Shown here one piece after another: positions 17,604-26,426 of a stretch of 64,000 nucleotides of DNA (positions within the stretch are counted from its first letter, which is position 1; the number at the start of each line of letters is the position of its first letter). The notes beneath the pieces were generated by a model, which was given only the letters and a program-made list of their open reading frames with translations, searched no databases and had not been told where the DNA came from. The DNA comes from an uncultured Lentisphaeria bacterium (GTDB taxonomy: Bacteria > Verrucomicrobiota > Lentisphaeria > Victivallales > Victivallaceae). The translations under genes and the position numbers were made by a program. The stretch spans positions 92,295 to 156,294 of the forward strand of contig CASFVA010000009.1 in the NCBI GenBank assembly GCA_949298075.1, in the 5' to 3' direction.

Positions 17604-18983
17604 TCAATCCCTGCCGGTTCCGGCCGCATCCCCGGACCGGCGGCGGCATTCCGCAACGGCAAGCCGCAACGCCGCGCCGCGGTCGGCCAGCTCACCGCCC
17701 AGCTGACGATCGTAAATCCAGTCCAGCACCGGACGGAAATCCGGCCCCGGCCGGAGTCCGGCCGCCACCAGGTCGCGACCCCGCACCCACGGTTCCGGCA
17801 GGACTCCGGTTGCGGACGAATCGTACTCCCGCAGCCGGTCGAGCAAAAAGACAAATCCCTCCATTTTGCCGTGGCAGGAGAGACAATCAACCCGGTGCAG
17901 CTCCAGTTCAGAGCTGAAATACGTTCCACCCAGCAGCCGGCGCAATTTGGCCGGACGCATTTCCCGCACCGCCGCCATGCGCATGTGGCCACGCACCACC
18001 TCCGCCACCGCGTCACGGTCGGCAGCGGAAAAACGCAGCCGGTCCCCAATCTCAGCCACCAGGTCGGCTCCAAGTTCCTCGTGCCCGAAAAAGCGGATCC
18101 GGCCACCTTCAGTCCCGGAAACCCGGAAAGTTCCGGGTTTGCCGACGTCATGAAGCAGGACACTCCAGGCCGTGATGGGATCCGGGTACGCCAAATGTTC
18201 CAGCATCAGCATGGTATGCTCGAACACGTCGCCCTCGGGATGAAACTCCGGCGGCTGCGCCACCCCTCTCTGCGCCGCCACCTCGGGCAACACCGCCGCC
18301 AGCAGTCCGAACTCCTGAAGCATCCGGAATCCGGCGGCGGGACGGGGACCGAGCAAAATCGCCTCCAGCTCCAGACGTATGCGTTCGCCGCTGATCCGGG
18401 CGGCCAGCGGCGCCAGTTCGACCAGGGCCCGCCGGGTTTCAGGATCGATCTCAAAGCCGAAACGGGCGGCAAAACGCACTGCCCGCAACATCCGCAGGTA
18501 ATCCTCGCGGAAACGCTCTGCGGGCCGGCCCACCGTGCGCACCACGCCGCGACTCAGGTCGGCCAGACCGCCGACCCGGTCGTCAATCTCTCCGGTGAAG
18601 GGGTTGCAGAGCATGGCGTTGATCGTAAAATCCCGCCGCAGCACATCCTCGCCGGGATCGTCGGTATAACGCACGTCCCCGGGATGACGGCCATCCATGT
18701 AGTTGCGCTCCATCCGGGCCGTGGCCACCTCAAACTCAAAGCCGTCAATCCGGATCAGCGCCACACCGAAGCTCGCTCCCACCATCCGGCAGGAGTCGAA
18801 AAATTCCGGCATCCGGTCGGGCGGCATCGTGGTCATCACGTCAAAGTCATGCGGCTTGCGCCCCATTACCAGATCCCGCACCACCCCGCCGACCAGGGCG
18901 GCAGCGTAACCGGCTTCGTTGATCCGGCGGATTATTTTCCGTACCGCGACCAGTTCCGGCAGTTCCGGCAGTTTGATTTTCAT
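17604..18983 (-). CDS. cca: CCA tRNA nucleotidyltransferase / poly(A) polymerase family with HD domain
   Basis: 459 residues from MKIKLPELPELV, with GGAGAAAG upstream. It adds or repairs the 3'-CCA end of tRNAs. The class II nucleotidyltransferase head has LVGGVVRDLVMG and the metal pair in HDFDVMTT; RRDFTINAM and EDYLRMLRAVRFAARFGF are the neck motifs. A C-terminal HD domain is present (WSVLLHDVGKPGTF). The HD domain and poly(A)-polymerase-type head leave open whether it adds the whole CCA or only part. The one tRNA gene in the window encodes its own CCA, so repair may be the main job here. Confidence 0.92.
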   Translation of the reverse strand: MKIKLPELPELVAVRKIIRRINEAGYAAALVGGVVRDLVMGRKPHDFDVMTTMPPDRMPEFFDSCRMVGASFGVALIRIDGFEFEVATARMERNYMDGRHPGDVRYTDDPGEDVLRRDFTINAMLCNPFTGEIDDRVGGLADLSRGVVRTVGRPAERFREDYLRMLRAVRFAARFGFEIDPETRRALVELAPLAARISGERIRLELEAILLGPRPAAGFRMLQEFGLLAAVLPEVAAQRGVAQPPEFHPEGDVFEHTMLMLEHLAYPDPITAWSVLLHDVGKPGTFRVSGTEGGRIRFFGHEELGADLVAEIGDRLRFSAADRDAVAEVVRGHMRMAAVREMRPAKLRRLLGGTYFSSELELHRVDCLSCHGKMEGFVFLLDRLREYDSSATGVLPEPWVRGRDLVAAGLRPGPDFRPVLDWIYDRQLGGELADRGAALRLAVAECRRRSGDAAGTGRD

Positions 18984-19008
18984 CTCTTTCTCCGCAAGGC
19001 TGGCGAAA

Positions 19009-19647
19009 TCAGAGGTGCTTGATGTATTCGACAAATTCGGTAAACGACGCAACTTCGATATCCGGACGCTCCCCTTTCGGATCGCCGAAGCCGTAACGCG
19101 CCAGCGCCCGGCGGAACCCGGCCCGGCGGCCGGCTTCAAGGTCGGTGTAATGATCGCCGAGAATCCAGCAGTCCCCGGGAGAGAATCCGTACCGGCCCGC
19201 CAGGGCATTCAGCGCATCGGGTTCCGGTTTGAGCGGATAATCGTCGTCCCCCCCGATGACATCGTTGAAAAACTCCGCCACCCTGAGTCCGGAGAGAATC
19301 CTGGCCGTGGCCGCGGCTGGCTTATTGGTGACCACCGCCAGCTTGACGCCGTCGAGCCGGAGCGCCCGCACCCCGGACGCGACCCCGGGGTAAAGCGTGG
19401 TGGTGTCAATCAGGTGATCCGCGTAAAAAGCCTTCATGCGGCGCAGCGCTTCGTCAAAATCCACTTCGCTGTCGGCGATCGACCGCCGGACCAGATTGGC
19501 CACGCCGTTGCCGACAAATCCGACAATGCGTTCGGCACTCAGCGGTTCCAGGCCCATGGATCCGCGCATCTGATTAACCGCTCCGGCCAAATCCAGCCGG
19601 GAATCGATCAAAGTTCCGTCCAGATCAAACGCAATGAGTTTTACCAT
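19009..19647 (-). CDS. gph: HAD-family phosphoglycolate phosphatase-like hydrolase
   Basis: 212 residues, typical for Gph. Motif I is AFDLDGTLIDS with the nucleophile Asp, motif II VVTNKP, motif III/IV GDDDYPLKPEPDAL and ILGDHYTDLEAGRRAG; a small helical cap lies between. It would remove phosphoglycolate or a similar small phosphate ester in the cytoplasm. It sits 25 bases before cca and 63 after tsaD in a run of same-strand genes, and is probably cotranscribed. Substrate specificity in HAD phosphatases cannot be settled from sequence. Confidence 0.85.
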   Translation of the reverse strand: MVKLIAFDLDGTLIDSRLDLAGAVNQMRGSMGLEPLSAERIVGFVGNGVANLVRRSIADSEVDFDEALRRMKAFYADHLIDTTTLYPGVASGVRALRLDGVKLAVVTNKPAAATARILSGLRVAEFFNDVIGGDDDYPLKPEPDALNALAGRYGFSPGDCWILGDHYTDLEAGRRAGFRRALARYGFGDPKGERPDIEVASFTEFVEYIKHL

Positions 19648-19710
19648 GTCAAACCACTTTCATCTTGGAATCCGGAAAACTTCCGAACCGTTCCGGACTC
19701 CGGGTTGTCG

Positions 19711-20799
19711 TCAATCGGCTTCCGGACTCAGAAACGGCACCCGGCTGATCGCCGGCAGCCTGGCAAAACCATCCAGGTCGGCCGCAGCGAAATCACCCCG
19801 CCGGAAACTGTGCCAGCCCAGGCCGCCCACCATCGCCGCATTGTCAGTGCAGTAGCGGGGAGGTGCGATGCGCAACCGGAGTGTTCCGGGCAGACGTTCA
19901 GCCATGATCCGCCGCAATTCACTGTTGCAGGCGACGCCGCCGGCGACCACCACCGTACCGGGATGGTACTCCCGCACGGCGGCCAGCGTCTTGCGCACCA
20001 GAACATCCACCACAGCGTACTGGTAGGAGGCCACGGTGTCGCGCAGCAATTCCGGCGGCAGTCCGCCATCGGGACCGGCATGGCGCCGCACATGATAGAG
20101 CAGGGCGGTTTTGATGCCGCTGAAACTGAAATTGTAACGATTTTCCGGAGCCAGCGCCTTGCCCGCCGCTCCGGTGAGCGGACGCGGAAAGTCAAAGCGC
20201 TCCGGGTTTCCGCCCTCGGCAGTACGCTGCATGACCGGTCCCCCGGGATACCCCAGGCCGAGCAGCTTGGCGCCCTTGTCGAGCGCCTCGCCCGCCGCGT
20301 CATCAATCGTGCTGCCCAGGCAGCGGGCCGTGCCGTCACGGTTGATCAGCAGCAGCGAAGTATGTCCGCCCGACACCACCAGCGCCAGCAGCGGATAAGT
20401 GGCGGCGTCGGTCAGCGCTGACGCGCCGTCATCGAGAAAAGCCCCGTAAATGTGGGCAATGAAGTGGTTGACCCCGATCAGCGGCAGCCGGTGAGCCGCG
20501 GCCAGTCCCTTGGCGTAATTGATGCCGACCAGCAGCGCCGGCATCAGGCCGGGGCCCTGGGTGACAGCCACCGCGTCGATGTCGCTCATGGCCGCACCGG
20601 CAGTGCGGAGCGCCGCCTCCGTCACCGGAGTGAGCGCCTTGAGGTGCTCGCGGGCCGCCAGTTCCGGCACAACTCCGCCGTGAACGGCGTGCTTGGCGAT
20701 CTGGGAGGCGACTTCGCTGGACAGCACTTCGAAACCGTCGCGAACCACCGCCACCGCGGTTTCATCGCAACTGGATTCGATGCCTAAAATCAGACTCAT
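19711..20799 (-). CDS. tsaD: tRNA N6-threonylcarbamoyladenosine transferase
   Basis: 362 residues from MSLILGIESSCDET; AGGAG lies upstream. It transfers the threonylcarbamoyl group to A37 of ANN-decoding tRNAs with TsaB and TsaE, which are not in the window. The ASKHA-fold start GIESSCDETAVAVV, the metal motif HFIAH, VSGGHTSLLL, KGAKLLGLGYPGGP and VVAGGVACNSELR are all present. It heads the tsaD-gph-cca-pyrophosphorylase-ftsW-murG group, driven by the promoter at 20824-20852. tsaD and cca both concern tRNA maturation. Confidence 0.96.
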   Translation of the reverse strand: MSLILGIESSCDETAVAVVRDGFEVLSSEVASQIAKHAVHGGVVPELAAREHLKALTPVTEAALRTAGAAMSDIDAVAVTQGPGLMPALLVGINYAKGLAAAHRLPLIGVNHFIAHIYGAFLDDGASALTDAATYPLLALVVSGGHTSLLLINRDGTARCLGSTIDDAAGEALDKGAKLLGLGYPGGPVMQRTAEGGNPERFDFPRPLTGAAGKALAPENRYNFSFSGIKTALLYHVRRHAGPDGGLPPELLRDTVASYQYAVVDVLVRKTLAAVREYHPGTVVVAGGVACNSELRRIMAERLPGTLRLRIAPPRYCTDNAAMVGGLGWHSFRRGDFAAADLDGFARLPAISRVPFLSPEAD

Positions 20800-20823
20800 G
20801 ACAAGTATACTCCTAATTTTCCT

Positions 20824-20852
20824 AATATACCGCCGGGCCGCCCCTTTTTCAA
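20824..20852 (-). promoter_or_regulatory. Promoter of the tsaD-to-murG group
   Basis: Minus strand: TTGAAA (20847-20852), 17-base spacer, TATATT (20824-20829), 24 bases upstream of the tsaD start. Confidence 0.7.
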
Positions 20853-20933
20853 GCCTGCCGGCCCCGGTACAGCCGGCGGAATTCACCGCCGGCCTGAGCC
20901 GCGGAAATCCGGGACCGACCGCCGACGCGGAAC

Positions 20934-20964
20934 AAAAAAAACCGGCGGCCCCGCGGCCGCCGGC
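20934..20964 (-). terminator. Rho-independent terminator of the ABM-domain gene
   Basis: Nine-base GC stem (20942-20950 with 20955-20963, CCGC loop) followed on the minus strand by eight T. It lies 32 bases after the stop of the gene at 20996-21289 and before the tsaD promoter, so it separates the two units. Confidence 0.88.
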
Positions 20965-20995
20965 CAAAGAGAAAAGCGTCTGCCGCCGCTTTGGA

Positions 20996-21289
20996 TCATC
21001 CGATCGGAGCGAGCACTTTCACTTCGCTGCCGCAGCGCAGATCCTTGATCGCGGCCCGGTAAGCCGCCATGTGCGCACTGTCAAGATGGGCTTTGAGCGC
21101 CGCCTCGGACTCCCAGGTTTCGACAATGAAAACAAAGGGATCATCGGCCGCGGCGCCAACCGGGCGGCACACTTCATAGCGGATGCATCCGGCCTCGGCC
21201 CGGACCGTCGGAACATTGCCGTTGAGCACAGCCAGAAATTTTTCCATGCAGCGGGGCTTGATCTCGGCGCGGGCGATGACGTGAACCAT
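20996..21289 (-). CDS. Antibiotic biosynthesis monooxygenase (ABM) domain protein
   Basis: 97 residues from MVHVIARAEIK; AAGGAG precedes the ATG by nine bases. It is a single dimeric alpha/beta-barrel ABM domain: ARAEIKPRCMEKFLAVL, CIRYEVCRPV, FVFIVETWESEAALKAHL and HMAAYRA match the family that includes YgiN-like quinol monooxygenases. The usual role is cofactor-free oxidation or stress-related turnover of quinol-like compounds; the substrate here is unknown. It appears monocistronic with its own terminator. The next upstream gene on the same strand is the AraC regulator at 21383-22252, 93 bases away. Confidence 0.88.
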   Translation of the reverse strand: MVHVIARAEIKPRCMEKFLAVLNGNVPTVRAEAGCIRYEVCRPVGAAADDPFVFIVETWESEAALKAHLDSAHMAAYRAAIKDLRCGSEVKVLAPIG

Positions 21290-21382
21290 GATTTCAAACT
21301 CCTTCAAAGTTGGTGCGGTCCGAACCGGCGGACCGGCGTTGACGGACAATGCCGATGTACGGCTCACATAATATAGCACGCC

Positions 21383-22252
21383 TCAGCCGGAACGGCCAGC
21401 GCTCCGGAGAGCGAAAAGCGAGCTTTCGCGCCGGTATTCGCCCGGCGTGCGTCCGGTATGTTTTTTGAAAAAACGCGAAAAATAATACTCATCGCTGAAA
21501 TTGAGCCGCCGCGCCGCCTCGCGCAGCCGGAGCCCCGGTTCCAGCCTCAGCAGTCGTTCCGCCCGGGCGACCACCGCCAGCTCAATGTGCCGTTTGAGTG
21601 TGATTCCGCAGGTCCGGGAAAAATCCCGGGAAAGCCGGTCCCGGGAGAATCCGAACCGTTCGGCCAGTTCCGCCACAGTGGTGCGGCCGTCCGCCGCCGT
21701 GCCGAGGTGACGCAGCAGGGCGGCGTATTTTCCGGGAACCGTCGCCTCCGGAGCCGGTTCGCTCGTCATAATCCGGGCGACGGCCCGGTAAAGCACCGCC
21801 CGGGCGGCGCAGATCCGGACTGCCTCGGGACCATCGCCGGTGACGGAGCAGATCAGGGCGTGATCCGCGGCATCGCATTCCAGCTCCCTCACGCCCCGGG
21901 CCGAAGTCACCGGCAACGGTCCGAATTCCGGATCGTTCCGGAAAAAATGAAACGAGACAAACCGCGTCGACGCCCGGAAATGGAATTCCATATCCGCCGC
22001 CGCCGCCACAAAATAGGACCACCCCGGCCGCATTGCCAGACGCTGGCCGGTGCTGTGACAAATCAGCTCAGACCGGGGCTTGCCCGCCGCCGTAACCACA
22101 AACAGCCGGTTGAACCAGTGCGTGTTGCGGCCGGTCCAGTCGAAGGCGGCTTCCGCCGCTTCCAGAAATTCAAAAGAAACCGCGTTGAGTTCAGCCAGGC
22201 TTCCCACACACGAACGCTTGCCCTGAAACCGCCCGCCACCCGCCGGTGCCAT
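21383..22252 (-). CDS. AraC-family regulator divergent from GH116
   Basis: 289 residues; start ATG at 22252 with AGGAGGTGA upstream. Residues about 15-165 form a cupin-like sensor; residues about 185-285 hold the DNA-binding domain with TVAELAERFGFSRDRLS and the signature FSDEYYFSRFFKKHTGRTP. It is divergently transcribed from the GH116 gene across 155 bases that contain an 18-base perfect palindrome, so it most likely controls that gene in response to a sugar. Whether it activates or represses cannot be read. Confidence 0.92.
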   Translation of the reverse strand: MAPAGGGRFQGKRSCVGSLAELNAVSFEFLEAAEAAFDWTGRNTHWFNRLFVVTAAGKPRSELICHSTGQRLAMRPGWSYFVAAAADMEFHFRASTRFVSFHFFRNDPEFGPLPVTSARGVRELECDAADHALICSVTGDGPEAVRICAARAVLYRAVARIMTSEPAPEATVPGKYAALLRHLGTAADGRTTVAELAERFGFSRDRLSRDFSRTCGITLKRHIELAVVARAERLLRLEPGLRLREAARRLNFSDEYYFSRFFKKHTGRTPGEYRRESSLFALRSAGRSG

Positions 22253-22353
22253 CAATCACCTCCTGCCGGGATTTCCGGACGCGGCCCGGAGAAAAAGCCG
22301 CGCAAAATTACCGGATTTCACCATAAAAATACATTTTATTTTATATTTTTCAC

Positions 22354-22371
22354 GTTATAATATATTATAAC
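22354..22371. promoter_or_regulatory. 18-base perfect AT palindrome between AraC and GH116 genes
   Basis: GTTATAATATATTATAAC is its own reverse complement and carries a TATAAT on each strand (22356-22361 plus, 22364-22369 minus). It could be overlapping divergent -10 elements or a dimeric regulator site. It sits in a very AT-rich block inside GC-rich DNA, 36 bases before the GH116 start. Confidence 0.6.
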
Positions 22372-22407
22372 ACAACTTAAAAATACAAATTAATCCCGGA
22401 AAAAATC

Positions 22408-25053
22408 ATGCGTTACGCCAAATCGCGAACCTCTCAGATCTCCTTCCCGCTCGGCGGCATCGGTGCCGGATGCATCGCGCTGGCCGGCAACGGACGGCTG
22501 GTCGACTGGGAAATTTTCAACCATCCGAACAAAAACAGCGCCAACGGACTGACCCACTTCGCCATCCGCGCCGAACGCAACGGCGCCGTCATCGACTGGC
22601 GGCTGCTTCTGGGCGACCTGCCGCCGCCATACACCGGGGAAAACGGCGACGGACGACTGTTCAAGGGATTCGGCTGGGGTCCGTGTGGCGAGAGCCTGGC
22701 CGGACTGCGCCACTTCCGCAAACACAACTTCAGCGGAGAATTTCCCCGGGCGCGAATCGAATTTCAGGGCGAACCGGAATTTCCCGCCTCCGCCGCGCTG
22801 GAGGCCTGGAGCATTTTCATACCGGGCAACTCCCTGGATTCCTCCCTGCCGGCCGCCTGTTTCGAGATCGAACTCACCAACACCTCAAACGCCGCCACCG
22901 ATTACACCGTCGTCGCGGTACTGGGCAATCCGTTCCCGGGACCGGAGCGCTTCAACCGGCTCGATCCCCGGAGCCTCACCGTCAGCCGGCGCGGCGATCC
23001 CGACGCTTTCGACGCCGGCGACCTTACCATCGGCTTCGCGGACGAAGGCGATTTTTCCGGACAGGAATATCTGCAACGCGGCGGCTGGCGGGATTCACTG
23101 GAGGCCTATCTCAACGATCTCCGGCGCGGCGGATGCTTTGTCAACCGTTCCTACGCCGCCGGCGACTGTCCGCCGCCGGGCTGTCAGGATCACGGCCTCA
23201 TCGCCCGCCACTTCACGCTTCAACCCGGCGAAAGCCGCCGCACCCCCCTGGTAATCACCTGGAGTTTCCCCAACTGCCGCAATGACGGCACCATGGGCAG
23301 TCCGGAACTGGCCGCGGCCGCCGGAATTCCCAATCGCTGGAAAAACTTCTACGCGGTTCAATGGCCGGATTCCGCCGCCAGTTTCGCCTGTGTCCGATCC
23401 AATTACAAACGCCTGCGGCGCGACACCATGCAGTTTCACGATTCGCTGTTCTTCAGCTCTCTGCCGCGCTGTTTCATCGAGGGCATTTCCGCCAATCTCG
23501 CCGTGCTCAAATCCCCCACCTGTCTGCGGCTGGAAGACGGCACTTTCTACGGCTGGGAAGGCTCCGGAGTCCGGTCCGGAAGCTGCCACGGGTCATGCAC
23601 CCATGTCTGGGGATACGCGCAGGCTCTGGCGTTTCTTTTCCCTGATCTGGAACGCAGCATGAGGGAGTCTCACCTCAAATACAGTGTGGACCGGCTCGGC
23701 GGCAGCCATTTCCGGCTCGTACTGCCGCCGGGAGTACATGCCGACACCACATTTCACCGTCCCTGCGCCGATGGACAGTTCGGCGAGGTCATGCGCTTCT
23801 TCCGGGACTGGAAACTTGACGGCGATTCCGAACGGCTGTGCCGCTGGTGGCCGACGCTCCGCAAAACCATCGCCTATGCCTGGAATCCGGACAATCCCGA
23901 CCGCTGGGACCCCGATGCCGGCGGCGTACTCACCGGCCGCCAGCATCATACCCTGGACATGGAACTCTTCGGCCCCAATTCCTGGCTGACCGGTTACTAC
24001 ATCGGGGCCCTGCTGGCAGCGGAGCAGCTGGCCGCCGCCGCCGGCGACGCACCCTTCGCCGCCCGGTGCGCGGACCTGGCCCGGCGCGGCCGGGAATGGG
24101 TGGAGCGTCACCTGTTCAACGGCGAATATTTCATTCAGGCCATCGACCTCGCCGACCGTTCGCTGCTCAAGCCCTTCCCGGATGCCGACCATGCGGGAGA
24201 TTCGGCTCAGCCCGGCGGCTACTGGAACCGCTCCGCCGGCGAAATCCAATACCAGATCGGCGACGGCTGCGCCATCGACATGGCGGTCGGGGATTACTTT
24301 GCCCGACTCTATGGCCTCGGACCGGTCTATGACGACGCCAAAGTCCAAAGCGCCCTGCGCGCCATTTTCAAATACAATTACCGTTCCATGCGCGATGTTG
24401 ACAACTCCTGGCGGATGTTTTCACTCAACTCCGAAAGCGGAGTTCTGATCTGCACCTGGCCCGATGGCACCCGCCGTCCCGCCACTCCGCTCACCTATCA
24501 CAGTGAAACCATGACCGGTTTTGAATGGACTTTCGCAGCTCATCTCGCCGTTTTCGGGCTGTGGAAAGAAGCCGCCGTTGTCGTCAAGGCCATCCGCGAC
24601 CGCTACGACGGAGTCCGGCGCAACCCCTGGAACGAAATCGAATGCGGCAGCAACTACGCCCGGAGTCTGGCTTCTTACGGTTTGATTCCGGCCGCCGCCG
24701 GCTTCAGTTTCGACCTCGTCCGGGGGAGGATCGGCTTCAGGCCGACTGTCCGCTCCCGCCGCTTCGCCTCGTTCTGGAGCATCGGTCCCGCCTGGGGACG
24801 GATTGAAACCGGACCCGGCAAACTCCGTCTCGAAGTCGATTTCGGCGAACTCGAACTCCGGGAACTCGCCGTGACGGTTCCCCCCGGATCTCCCCGCCTC
24901 AACGGCCGGCCGCTCAACGGGACGGAAGTCACTGCGGACGGAATCCGGTTCACGACCGGAATCCGGCTCCGGGCCGGCGACCGGCTGGAAATCATCCGGG
25001 CCGGACGCCGGACAACCGCTGGCCGCAGTCGACCGGCAGCACCGCACCGGTGA
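22408..25053 (+). CDS. GH116-family glycosidase (GBA2-like, beta-glucosidase type)
   Basis: 881 residues. The N-terminal beta-sandwich starts FPLGGIGAGCIALAGNGRL, the GBA2_N hallmark; the C-terminal (alpha/alpha)6 domain carries GSCHGSCTHVWGYAQALAF, MTGFEWTFAAHLAVFG and RRNPWNEIECGSNYARSLAS, all conserved in GH116. Members hydrolyse beta-glucosides, beta-xylosides or GlcNAc-ides with retention. No signal peptide is evident, so it probably acts on imported sugars in the cytoplasm. There is no strong ribosome-binding site beyond GGAAAAA before the ATG. Its last 62 bases overlap the end of the opposite-strand SDR gene. The divergent AraC gene is its likely regulator. Confidence 0.9.
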   Translation: MRYAKSRTSQISFPLGGIGAGCIALAGNGRLVDWEIFNHPNKNSANGLTHFAIRAERNGAVIDWRLLLGDLPPPYTGENGDGRLFKGFGWGPCGESLAGLRHFRKHNFSGEFPRARIEFQGEPEFPASAALEAWSIFIPGNSLDSSLPAACFEIELTNTSNAATDYTVVAVLGNPFPGPERFNRLDPRSLTVSRRGDPDAFDAGDLTIGFADEGDFSGQEYLQRGGWRDSLEAYLNDLRRGGCFVNRSYAAGDCPPPGCQDHGLIARHFTLQPGESRRTPLVITWSFPNCRNDGTMGSPELAAAAGIPNRWKNFYAVQWPDSAASFACVRSNYKRLRRDTMQFHDSLFFSSLPRCFIEGISANLAVLKSPTCLRLEDGTFYGWEGSGVRSGSCHGSCTHVWGYAQALAFLFPDLERSMRESHLKYSVDRLGGSHFRLVLPPGVHADTTFHRPCADGQFGEVMRFFRDWKLDGDSERLCRWWPTLRKTIAYAWNPDNPDRWDPDAGGVLTGRQHHTLDMELFGPNSWLTGYYIGALLAAEQLAAAAGDAPFAARCADLARRGREWVERHLFNGEYFIQAIDLADRSLLKPFPDADHAGDSAQPGGYWNRSAGEIQYQIGDGCAIDMAVGDYFARLYGLGPVYDDAKVQSALRAIFKYNYRSMRDVDNSWRMFSLNSESGVLICTWPDGTRRPATPLTYHSETMTGFEWTFAAHLAVFGLWKEAAVVVKAIRDRYDGVRRNPWNEIECGSNYARSLASYGLIPAAAGFSFDLVRGRIGFRPTVRSRRFASFWSIGPAWGRIETGPGKLRLEVDFGELELRELAVTVPPGSPRLNGRPLNGTEVTADGIRFTTGIRLRAGDRLEIIRAGRRTTAGRSRPAAPHR

Positions 25054-25705
25054 TGGAATCGTTGCTCAGCAGAAACGCCACCGCATCGGCCAGGTCATCG
25101 GGCTCCACCCGGCGGCCGAGCGGCACCGTCGCCAGCGTACGGAGCATTCTGGAGTGTTCCAGGCCGACCGGCGGAATCATCGGTCCCGGCGCCACCGCGT
25201 TGACCCGGATTCCATCCGCCGCCCGGGACAGGGCGAACTCCAGCGTGGATTCCAGCAGCTTCAGCCGCGAGGCGAGGTAATCCGAAACCGGCGGTTCCGG
25301 ATGCAGGACCTCCTGATCCAGCACGTTGACAATCGCTCCGCCGCCCGTCCGGCCCGCGCAATAACGCCGCATCAGCGTCAGCGGAGCCAGATAATTGATC
25401 CGGTCATAGCGCCCGGCGGCGTCCGCCCCGGTCAGCCGGTAGGCCGAAGCATTGTTGACCAGCAGGTCCACCGGCCCCGCCGCGTCGTACAACCGGTCGG
25501 CCGCTTCCGGATCAGCGAAATCGTACCCCGCCAGCAGCCGGTGTCCGGCGCCGGGCAGTTCCGCCAGCAATTCCCCGCCAGCCGCCGCCGCGGTATGACA
25601 GTGAATCAGCAGCACCGCGCCCCGGCCAGCCAGACATTTTGCAATGACCGCACCGATCCGCCGCGCTCCGCCGGTCACCAGTATCCGCTGTCCAGCCAGA
25701 TTCAT
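24992..25705 (-). CDS. SDR oxidoreductase resembling pteridine reductase / FolM
   Basis: 237 residues. The cofactor loop is VTGGARRIGAVIA, of the TGxxRRIG type seen in PTR1 and FolM, and LLVNNASAYRL is the NNAS motif. The catalytic Ser is replaced by an acidic segment (NVLDQEVLHP), as in pteridine reductases, but the YxxxK motif reads YLASR, with Arg in place of the Lys. It ends with the SDR tail NDSITGAVLPVDCGQ. A role in reducing dihydro-pterins or folates is plausible; the Lys-to-Arg change makes normal catalysis uncertain. It is convergent with, and overlaps by 62 bases, the GH116 gene. Confidence 0.8.
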   Translation of the reverse strand: MNLAGQRILVTGGARRIGAVIAKCLAGRGAVLLIHCHTAAAAGGELLAELPGAGHRLLAGYDFADPEAADRLYDAAGPVDLLVNNASAYRLTGADAAGRYDRINYLAPLTLMRRYCAGRTGGGAIVNVLDQEVLHPEPPVSDYLASRLKLLESTLEFALSRAADGIRVNAVAPGPMIPPVGLEHSRMLRTLATVPLGRRVEPDDLADAVAFLLSNDSITGAVLPVDCGQRLSGVRPG

Positions 25706-25730
25706 AATCGCAACTTGTCACCTTTCACGC

Positions 25731-25759
25731 TTGCATTTTCCGCCGCCGCATACTATATT
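25731..25759 (+). promoter_or_regulatory. Promoter of the pseudopilin gene
   Basis: TTGCAT (25731-25736), 17-base spacer, TATATT (25754-25759), 32 bases before the ATG at 25792; an AAGGAG ribosome-binding site follows. Confidence 0.65.
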
Positions 25760-25791
25760 CTCACGCAACGATCAAATCAAGGAGTTCCGTC

Positions 25792-26358
25792 ATGAAAAAA
25801 ACTTTTCGTTTCACTCTGGTCGAGGTTCTCGGCGTCATCGTGCTTATCAGCATTGTCGCCGGACTCGGTTTCGCCGGTTACAGTTACGCCATGAACTCAG
25901 CCAAGGAGTCCAGCACCAGCTCGCTGATCAAACGGCTCGAAGCCGGGCTCGACACCATCCGGGTCAAGCACGGCTACTACCCGGTCAGCACCGGTCCGGG
26001 CAAAGAAAGTCCGATCAAAGTGGAAATCGACAGCAACAACATATTTGAAAGCATCGACTTCGGCGGCACCGAAATCAGCAAAACCAAAAATCCTGAACTT
26101 TTCAAAACTTTTATCAAAATCGTCGAACCGGACTTCATTGTCAAACACACCACCCGCATCGGATCCTCCACCGTGCTGACAGATGCCTGGGGCGGCGTAA
26201 TCCGCTACTGCTCGCCCGGCGTTATCAATGCATCCAAATATGATCTCATCGCTCCTGGCGCCGACGGTCTCTACGGCAAAAACAAAAAGGCCAATACCAA
26301 CGGTCTCAGCTTCGAAGATTACCGCGACAGCGACGACATCACCAACTTCGCCCTCTGA
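25792..26358 (+). CDS. Type II secretion GspG-like pseudopilin
   Basis: 188 residues. The N-terminus MKKTFRFTLVEVLGVIVL is a class III prepilin signal and hydrophobic helix with the conserved Glu at +5 after Phe, but the residue before the Phe is Arg rather than Gly; RFTLxE-type leaders are common in Lentisphaerota. The C-terminus has the GspG pattern LTDAWGGVIRYCSPG and KYDLIAPGADGLYG. After processing it would be anchored in the inner membrane and built into a pseudopilus or act as a surface protein. No other secretion genes are nearby; it has its own promoter and faces the SEDS cluster tail to tail. Confidence 0.85.
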   Translation: MKKTFRFTLVEVLGVIVLISIVAGLGFAGYSYAMNSAKESSTSSLIKRLEAGLDTIRVKHGYYPVSTGPGKESPIKVEIDSNNIFESIDFGGTEISKTKNPELFKTFIKIVEPDFIVKHTTRIGSSTVLTDAWGGVIRYCSPGVINASKYDLIAPGADGLYGKNKKANTNGLSFEDYRDSDDITNFAL

Positions 26359-26426
26359 ATCCATCCGGCCGGTCCGGCGGCAGAACCGCGGCAAGCCAGA
26401 ATTCCACGCCGCTGACCGGCAGAGAT

